Below, in pieces: positions 14,887 through 18,199 of a DNA stretch of 18,199 nt; within the stretch, counting starts at the first letter, position 1, and each line of letters opens with the position of its first letter. Below the pieces are notes generated by a model that was given only the letters and a program-made list of their open reading frames with translations, did not search any database and had not been told where the DNA came from. The position numbers and the translations under genes are program-made. The DNA lies in NCBI GenBank assembly GCA_964528605.1, contig CAZGSV010000067.1, positions 1-18,199 on the forward strand. The letters run 5' to 3'. The DNA is from CAZGSV01 sp964528605. GTDB lineage: Bacteria > Armatimonadota > Zipacnadia > CAZGSV01.

Positions 14887-14909
14887 ATCCCTACGGTGAC
14901 GACCCCGCG

Positions 14910-15233
14910 ATGACCGAGCGCGTGAAGGGCATCCTCCAACAGGTTCGCCAGGGCCTTGAGAAACTCTACGGCCCGCGCCTCAAGGGTCTGGTTGTCTTCG
15001 GCTCCCACGCCCGGGGCGAGGCGACCGCCGACTCCGACCTCGACGTCCTCTTTGTCCTCGACGATTTCGCCTCCCCCTTCGAGGAGATCACAAGGACCTC
15101 AGCGCTGGTCTCAGACATCTGCCTGGAATATGGCGAACTCTTATCGCTGATTCCCATCCGTGACCAGGATTGGCGCGAGCGTGACAGCGCTTTCCTCGAC
15201 TGTGTGCGCGAGGAAGGTGTATTGGTCACGTGA
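14910..15233 (+). CDS. Minimal nucleotidyltransferase (MNT), antitoxin-like
   Basis: A 107-residue MNT-domain protein. The nucleotidyltransferase signature GSX10DXD is complete: Gly31-Ser32, then Asp43-Leu44-Asp45 within FGSHARGEATADSDLDVLFVL. In paired MNT/HEPN toxin-antitoxin systems the MNT protein inactivates its HEPN partner, in studied cases by adding AMP to a tyrosine of the toxin. ATG 14910 is chosen because it begins MTERVKGILQQV just before the conserved fold; the frame is open to 14841 but that part overlaps the promoter candidate and is unlike the family. Its stop overlaps the GTG of the HEPN gene by 4 bases, a coupled arrangement typical of these pairs. The catalytic residues suggest an active enzyme. 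The toxin-antitoxin role is inferred. Confidence 0.9.
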   Translation: MTERVKGILQQVRQGLEKLYGPRLKGLVVFGSHARGEATADSDLDVLFVLDDFASPFEEITRTSALVSDICLEYGELLSLIPIRDQDWRERDSAFLDCVREEGVLVT

Positions 15234-15613
15234 GGCCCGCGGTTGGCGACCTAATGGGGAGGGCCGAGGAAAGCCTCCAAGCAGCGAGGATGCTTCTGGA
15301 AAAGGGCTGGGCAGAGATCTCAGTCTCTCGCTCCTACTACGCTATGTTCTACGCGGCGGAGGCTCTGCTGGTGGCCGAAGGGCTGCGCTTCAAGAGTCAC
15401 CGCGCAGTGGTGGCCGCCTTCGGCGAACGGTTCGCCAAGACGGCGCGACTGGACCCTGCCCTGCACCGCGATCTGGTCGAGGCCTTCCGTCAGCGCCAGG
15501 TCGCTGACTACGAGGCAACCGTTCGTATCCCGCGTGACAACGCCACCGCCCTCCTCACCCGCGCGCAGGAGTTCGTCTCGGCTGTCCGCGGCGCCCTCGA
15601 AAAGGGCGGCTGA
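15230..15613 (+). CDS. HEPN-domain protein (UPF0332-like), toxin-like partner of MNT
   Basis: A 127-residue all-helical HEPN protein. The signatures SRSYYAMFYAAEALLVAEGL (residues 33-52), KSHRAVVAAFGERFAK, and RQRQVADYEA (87-96) match the UPF0332-type branch. Many HEPN toxins are RNases with an RX4-6H motif; the only such string here is Arg73...His79 (RLDPALH), in a region not usually conserved, while the branch-typical R..ADY is present (Arg89 to Tyr94). Tyr94, or Tyr36/Tyr37, are candidate sites for modification by the MNT partner. The GTG start overlaps the MNT stop as GTGA. Six bases separate its stop from the next gene. Pairing and family are clear; RNase activity is uncertain. Confidence 0.88.
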   Translation: MRPAVGDLMGRAEESLQAARMLLEKGWAEISVSRSYYAMFYAAEALLVAEGLRFKSHRAVVAAFGERFAKTARLDPALHRDLVEAFRQRQVADYEATVRIPRDNATALLTRAQEFVSAVRGALEKGG

Positions 15614-15619
15614 GGGCTT

Positions 15620-16474
15620 GTGGCTAGTAACGACGATTGGGGCGCGGACGACCAGAGAGCCTGGCAGCTGATACGCGACGGCAGGGAGGCGGAGGCAGAG
15701 CCTATCCTGCGCGATCTGGTTGCGAAACAACCCGGCGAGTGGGGCCCGGCCCACGACCTCGCCGTCCTGCTGGTGCGCCTGGGGCCGCAGCATTACGACG
15801 AAGCGCGACAACTGGCCGAGACGGCGCTCGATCTGGTTCAACGGCTGACGGGTGACGTGGACGAGAAACTCACCTACGCCTACAGCGCGTGTGGGGATAT
15901 CGCTTGGCGACAGAAGCGATACAACGACGCCGCTGATCATTACCGAGAGGCCGTCAAGTGCGCGCAGCGTCTGGCTCAGCGGGATCCGCAGGAGGTTCAG
16001 CCGGATGGAACCCCGCCCAACTCGGGCCAGTACTGGATGTCGTGGGCACGGTACTACGCCTGGTTTGTGGCCGGTGCGCTTCAGCGGCTGGGGAAGCACG
16101 CGGAGGCTCTTGAGGCCCTCGACATCGCCCTCGACTACGATTGGCGGGGCATCAAGCCCGTGACGGCCATCAAGGAAGCGCTGCTCGGGCACGGAGACTG
16201 GGGCGCCGCCTCAGTTATCGTCGCCTTTTGGAGGTCAAGCCCGTGGCGGCGCGTCGCCGGACTGTTCTTCGTGCTCTTGTTGATGGTGGCGCTGATCGCT
16301 ATGACCATCGCGTCGTTCTGGGTACGGATCTACTGGCCTCCGCTCGCGCCTGTCGCCCTGCTTAGCCTCGGTGTGCTGTGTCTGCCTGTCCTGAGAAAGG
16401 TGTGGGTGGCAGGTACGGGACTTGAGATATCGCCGCAGCCGCCGCAGTTCTACGGTGAGGGCAAGGGCGGCTAA
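15620..16474 (+). CDS. TPR-like protein with two C-terminal membrane helices, third gene of the MNT-HEPN operon
   Basis: A 284-residue protein I do not recognise as a named family. Residues 1-175 are helical with TPR-like repeats: about 12-36, 41-75, 83-118 (YSACGDIAWRQKRYNDAADHYREA) and 142-175 (GALQRLGKHAEALEALDIAL). Two hydrophobic helices follow, about 212-232 (GLFFVLLLMVALIAMTIASF) and 239-258 (PPLAPVALLSLGVLCLPVL), with a basic segment SSPWRR before the first, so the repeats probably lie in the cytoplasm. There is no signal peptide. The GTG start is 6 bases after the HEPN stop, so it is almost surely co-transcribed with it. It could be a third component that tethers the pair to the membrane, or an unrelated passenger. 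The structured segment with a terminator lies just downstream. Confidence 0.75.
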   Translation: MASNDDWGADDQRAWQLIRDGREAEAEPILRDLVAKQPGEWGPAHDLAVLLVRLGPQHYDEARQLAETALDLVQRLTGDVDEKLTYAYSACGDIAWRQKRYNDAADHYREAVKCAQRLAQRDPQEVQPDGTPPNSGQYWMSWARYYAWFVAGALQRLGKHAEALEALDIALDYDWRGIKPVTAIKEALLGHGDWGAASVIVAFWRSSPWRRVAGLFFVLLLMVALIAMTIASFWVRIYWPPLAPVALLSLGVLCLPVLRKVWVAGTGLEISPQPPQFYGEGKGG

Positions 16475-16480
16475 TTGAGA

Positions 16481-16652
16481 ACCGAGTGAAGACTCGTTGG
16501 TAGCGGCAACAGGTGCACTGTGCACGTGGGTGGTACACGCGCGGCTGCAAGCCTCGGCGCAGGCCTTGGGGTAGCGGGCCAAACCCTCCGTCCTCAGGGG
16601 GCCCGGCCCGGAGTCGGGGCGCTACCTGCCCCCACCATTCCGGTGGGCTTTT
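16481..16652 (+). ncRNA. Structured, GC-rich segment ending in a terminator (candidate small RNA or 3' UTR)
   Basis: In a 232-base gap without genes, several helices can be drawn. One is the hairpin CGAGT-GAAG-ACTCG (16483-16496). A second is formed by the repeated GTGCAC (16513-16518 and 16520-16525). A third is a bulged hairpin at 16539-16560. A long-range 7-bp pair, GGTAGCG (16570-16576) with CGCTACC (16620-16626), encloses CCCT/AGGG and GGCC/GGCC pairs. A terminator ends the segment. It contains GGGTGGTAC followed by CGCG (16528-16541), similar to a T-box core but with one extra base, and no gene follows on this strand. I do not recognise a known RNA family. No computed folding energy is claimed. 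Confidence 0.3.
16631..16652 (+). terminator. Rho-independent terminator
   Basis: CCCACC (16631-16636), loop ATTCC, GGTGGG (16642-16647), then CTTTT (16648-16652). It would end transcription of the MNT-HEPN-TPR operon, or of a small RNA, before the convergent creatininase-family gene. Confidence 0.6.
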
Positions 16653-16706
16653 CGTGCGGCTACAGGCTTCTCAACAGAGCCCCTTCATGCCCGAGACTGG
16701 GCGCCA

Positions 16707-17468
16707 TCACCGTGGGCGCTCGCGCGTCTGCTCGTCCCACTCCTTCAGGTAGCGAGCGAAGTCCTCGTTCATCAGTTCGATTAGGCGCTTCCCCACCTCG
16801 GCGTCGGCTCGGGTGGGGTCGCCGGTCGCGCCGCTCGCGGAGAACTCCTCCATTCGGCACCAGAAGCACTCGTGTTGCGGTCGGCCTTTCATCTCCGGCT
16901 TCGCCAGACGATCGCGACGAACCAAGTGTGGCCGCGAGGCCAGCGCGATTGAGGTCTCGCCCTCGCCCGCGTGAAAGTCGCCCAAGCCCGGGAACGCCTT
17001 CATCGCGAACTGCATGACCTCCGGCCCGGGCCCCACCGGCTTGACCCCGAGCACCACGTCCCGCCCTTCGCGCCGCGCGCTCGCCCACAGTTCGATTAGC
17101 GCCGCCTCGATGCCAAAGTGCCCACCGCAGCCGGGCACCACCAGCACTCTTCGAAAGCCGTGCTGGATCAGCGACGCCACGATCTCGCGAATGACCCGCA
17201 GCCAGGTCTCGTAGGTCAGGCTGATCGTGCCGGCAAACGCCATGTGTTCCCACGCGGGCCCATAGGGCATCAGCGGCAGGAGCAGGGCTTTCACCCCGTA
17301 CTTGTCTCGTGCCGACTCGAGGGCCTCCGGCGCCGGCCCGCCGTCAGTGTCCAGCGGCAAATGCGGGCCGTGTTGTTCGATGCAGCCCAGCGGCAGAATG
17401 GCGATGTAGTCCTCGTCAATCGCTTGCTGAATGTCGGGCCATGCCAGTTGGCCGCAGTTGAGGTCCAT
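16707..17468 (-). CDS. Creatininase-family amidohydrolase
   Basis: A 253-residue protein of the creatininase / creatinine amidohydrolase family, metal-dependent hydrolases of cyclic or linear amides. Metal-site motifs seen are ILPLGCIEQHGPHLPLDTD (Glu31, His33, Asp42), VVPGCGGHFGIEA (His117) and GDFHAGEGETSIAL (His166 to Glu171). Length is typical. ATG 17468 has AGGAGG (17480-17475) exactly 6 bases upstream; the 26-residue upstream extension of the frame lies in the gap and is rejected. Family members act on creatinine, in riboflavin/F420 synthesis and in peptide maturation, so the true substrate cannot be named. It stands alone on the minus strand, convergent with the MNT-HEPN-TPR operon and divergent from the MutL-family gene. 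Confidence 0.9.
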   Translation of the reverse strand: MDLNCGQLAWPDIQQAIDEDYIAILPLGCIEQHGPHLPLDTDGGPAPEALESARDKYGVKALLLPLMPYGPAWEHMAFAGTISLTYETWLRVIREIVASLIQHGFRRVLVVPGCGGHFGIEAALIELWASARREGRDVVLGVKPVGPGPEVMQFAMKAFPGLGDFHAGEGETSIALASRPHLVRRDRLAKPEMKGRPQHECFWCRMEEFSASGATGDPTRADAEVGKRLIELMNEDFARYLKEWDEQTRERPR

Positions 17469-17633
17469 TGTTTGCCTCCTAGGTGTACAATCCGAGACGC
17501 CCGCCGAGAGAGGGGGAGTAGTCGCCGCCAAGGCCAGCACACCCACCGGCCGCAGTGCTGCCGGCGGACCGCCACAACCCTAGACTACGCGGCTCCGCGG
17601 CGCGTGGCAAGTGCCGCGAACGCCTCCGCCCGA

Positions 17634-17664
17634 TTGACGCCGGGGTTGGGCGCCCATGTATAGT
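17634..17664 (+). promoter_or_regulatory. Possible promoter of the MutL-family gene
   Basis: TTGACG (17634-17639) and TATAGT (17659-17664), both five of six to consensus, with a long 19-base spacer. Transcription would start near 17671, 8 bases before ATG 17679 or 20 before ATG 17691. Neither start has a ribosome-binding sequence. The remainder of the gap 17469-17633 shows nothing else I can support. Confidence 0.45.
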
Positions 17665-17678
17665 GTCGCCGGTCGCGT

Positions 17679-18199
17679 ATGGCTTCCCCTATGCCCGAAG
17701 AGATCATCCTCGCTACCGACTGCGGCAGCACCACCACCAAGGCCATCGTCATCGTGCGCGACCAGGGCGGCTACCGGCTGCTCGCCCGCGGGGAGGCGCC
17801 CACCACCGTCGAAGCCCCGTTCGATGACGTCACCGTCGGCGTGCTCAACGCCACGCGCGAAGTTGAGGAACTCACGGGCCTACGCCTCATCGAGGCGGGC
17901 CGCGTCGCCGTTCCCCGTCAAGGCGATGTCGGCTGCGACGCCTACGTGTCCACCAGCAGCGCCGGCGGGGGCCTGCAGATGATGGTCGCGGGCGTTATCC
18001 GCGCCATGACCGCGGAAAGCGCCGAGCGCGCCGCTCTGGGCGCCGGAGCCATCGTCATGGATGTCATCGCCGTGGACGACGGCCGCGAGGAGTTCGAGCG
18101 CATCCAGAGAATCCGCAACCTGCGCCCCGACATGATCCTGCTCTCCGTCGGCACCGACGGCGGCACTACTACCCACGTCCTGGAGATGACCGAACTGCT
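17679..18199 (+). CDS. MutL-family protein (GlmL/MutL-like), N-terminal part cut by right edge
   Basis: The frame is open to the right edge (about 173 residues visible) with no stop. The protein starts MASPMPEEIILATDCGSTTT, an ASKHA-type phosphate-1 motif (DCGSTTTKAIVI), followed by RGEAPTTVEAPFDDVTVGVLNA (positions about 33-54), YVSTSSAGGGLQMMVAGVIR (about 92-111), ESAERAALGAGAIVMDVIA and LRPDMILLSVGTDGGTTTHV. These match the family of GlmL/MutL, named for the gene beside B12-dependent glutamate mutase and also found near other aminomutases. Its biochemical role is poorly defined; repair or reactivation of the B12 enzyme is a common suggestion. ATG 17679 and ATG 17691 are both possible. No mutase gene is visible, so the context is unresolved. 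This is not the DNA mismatch repair MutL. Confidence 0.9.
   Translation, partial: MASPMPEEIILATDCGSTTTKAIVIVRDQGGYRLLARGEAPTTVEAPFDDVTVGVLNATREVEELTGLRLIEAGRVAVPRQGDVGCDAYVSTSSAGGGLQMMVAGVIRAMTAESAERAALGAGAIVMDVIAVDDGREEFERIQRIRNLRPDMILLSVGTDGGTTTHVLEMTEL

Noticed and set aside
16520..16660. T-box riboswitch call
   Set aside because: The core has an extra base (GGGTGGTACACGCG), a specifier stem is not convincing, and no tRNA-synthetase or amino-acid gene follows on the strand.
16707..17468. Loss of a metal-binding histidine in the creatininase-family protein (CGGHFG in place of NGHGGN)
   Set aside because: The GH pair can be aligned by a small shift (GGHFG with the family GHxx), so His117 probably keeps the role.
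17656..17982. 108-aa open frame starting MYSVAGRV
   Set aside because: It is an out-of-frame shadow of the MutL-family gene, whose true frame stays open to the window edge.

Overview
This is a GC-rich bacterial chromosomal window with GTG and TTG starts, tight gene packing and many short palindromes between genes. The left end carries recG-rsmD-coaD-(coiled-coil protein)-pta-ackA, an order close to the recG/rsmD/coaD/ackA cluster of Firmicutes and related lineages. The GC content, the cyanobacterial-type acyl reductase homologue, the heparinase/creatininase/sugar-isomerase content and the MutL-family gene would suit a poorly sampled lineage such as Armatimonadota. That placement is inference and not proven by anything in the sequence.

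Layout. (1) 3-4950, plus strand: a six-gene run for DNA repair, 16S rRNA methylation, CoA synthesis and the acetyl-phosphate pathway, with starts overlapping stops. (2) 7428-4925, minus strand: a three-gene operon of an acyl-ACP-reductase-like dehydrogenase, a rhomboid protease and thiamine-phosphate synthase. It starts from a near-consensus promoter with almost no leader, and its last gene overlaps the 3' end of ackA. (3) 7455-9230: a divergent promoter region, then a divergent ATP-type PEP carboxykinase starting at TTG. (4) 9341-14455: a carbohydrate-related block with a secreted heparinase II/III-like protein of about 1050 aa, a convergent secreted alpha/beta hydrolase and a divergent sugar-isomerase-like TIM barrel. 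Two tandem REP-like repeats lie between the convergent pair. (5) 14456-16706: an accessory-looking segment. It has an array of bipartite palindromic elements, a compact MNT-HEPN-(TPR/membrane protein) operon, and a GC-rich structured stretch ending in a terminator. (6) 16707-17468, minus strand: a creatininase-family amidohydrolase. (7) 17679 to the right edge: the N-terminal part of a MutL-family protein, named for the B12-dependent mutase accessory protein GlmL/MutL.

How the genes may work together. Pta and AckA interconvert acetyl-CoA, acetyl phosphate and acetate; PEP carboxykinase feeds gluconeogenesis; the heparinase-like protein, esterase and sugar isomerase look like polysaccharide scavenging. 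The points most worth a second look are the MNT-HEPN operon with a third TPR/membrane gene, the three-copy bipartite palindrome array in front of it, the structured RNA candidate after it, the acyl-reductase homologue, and an RsmD with a changed catalytic motif.
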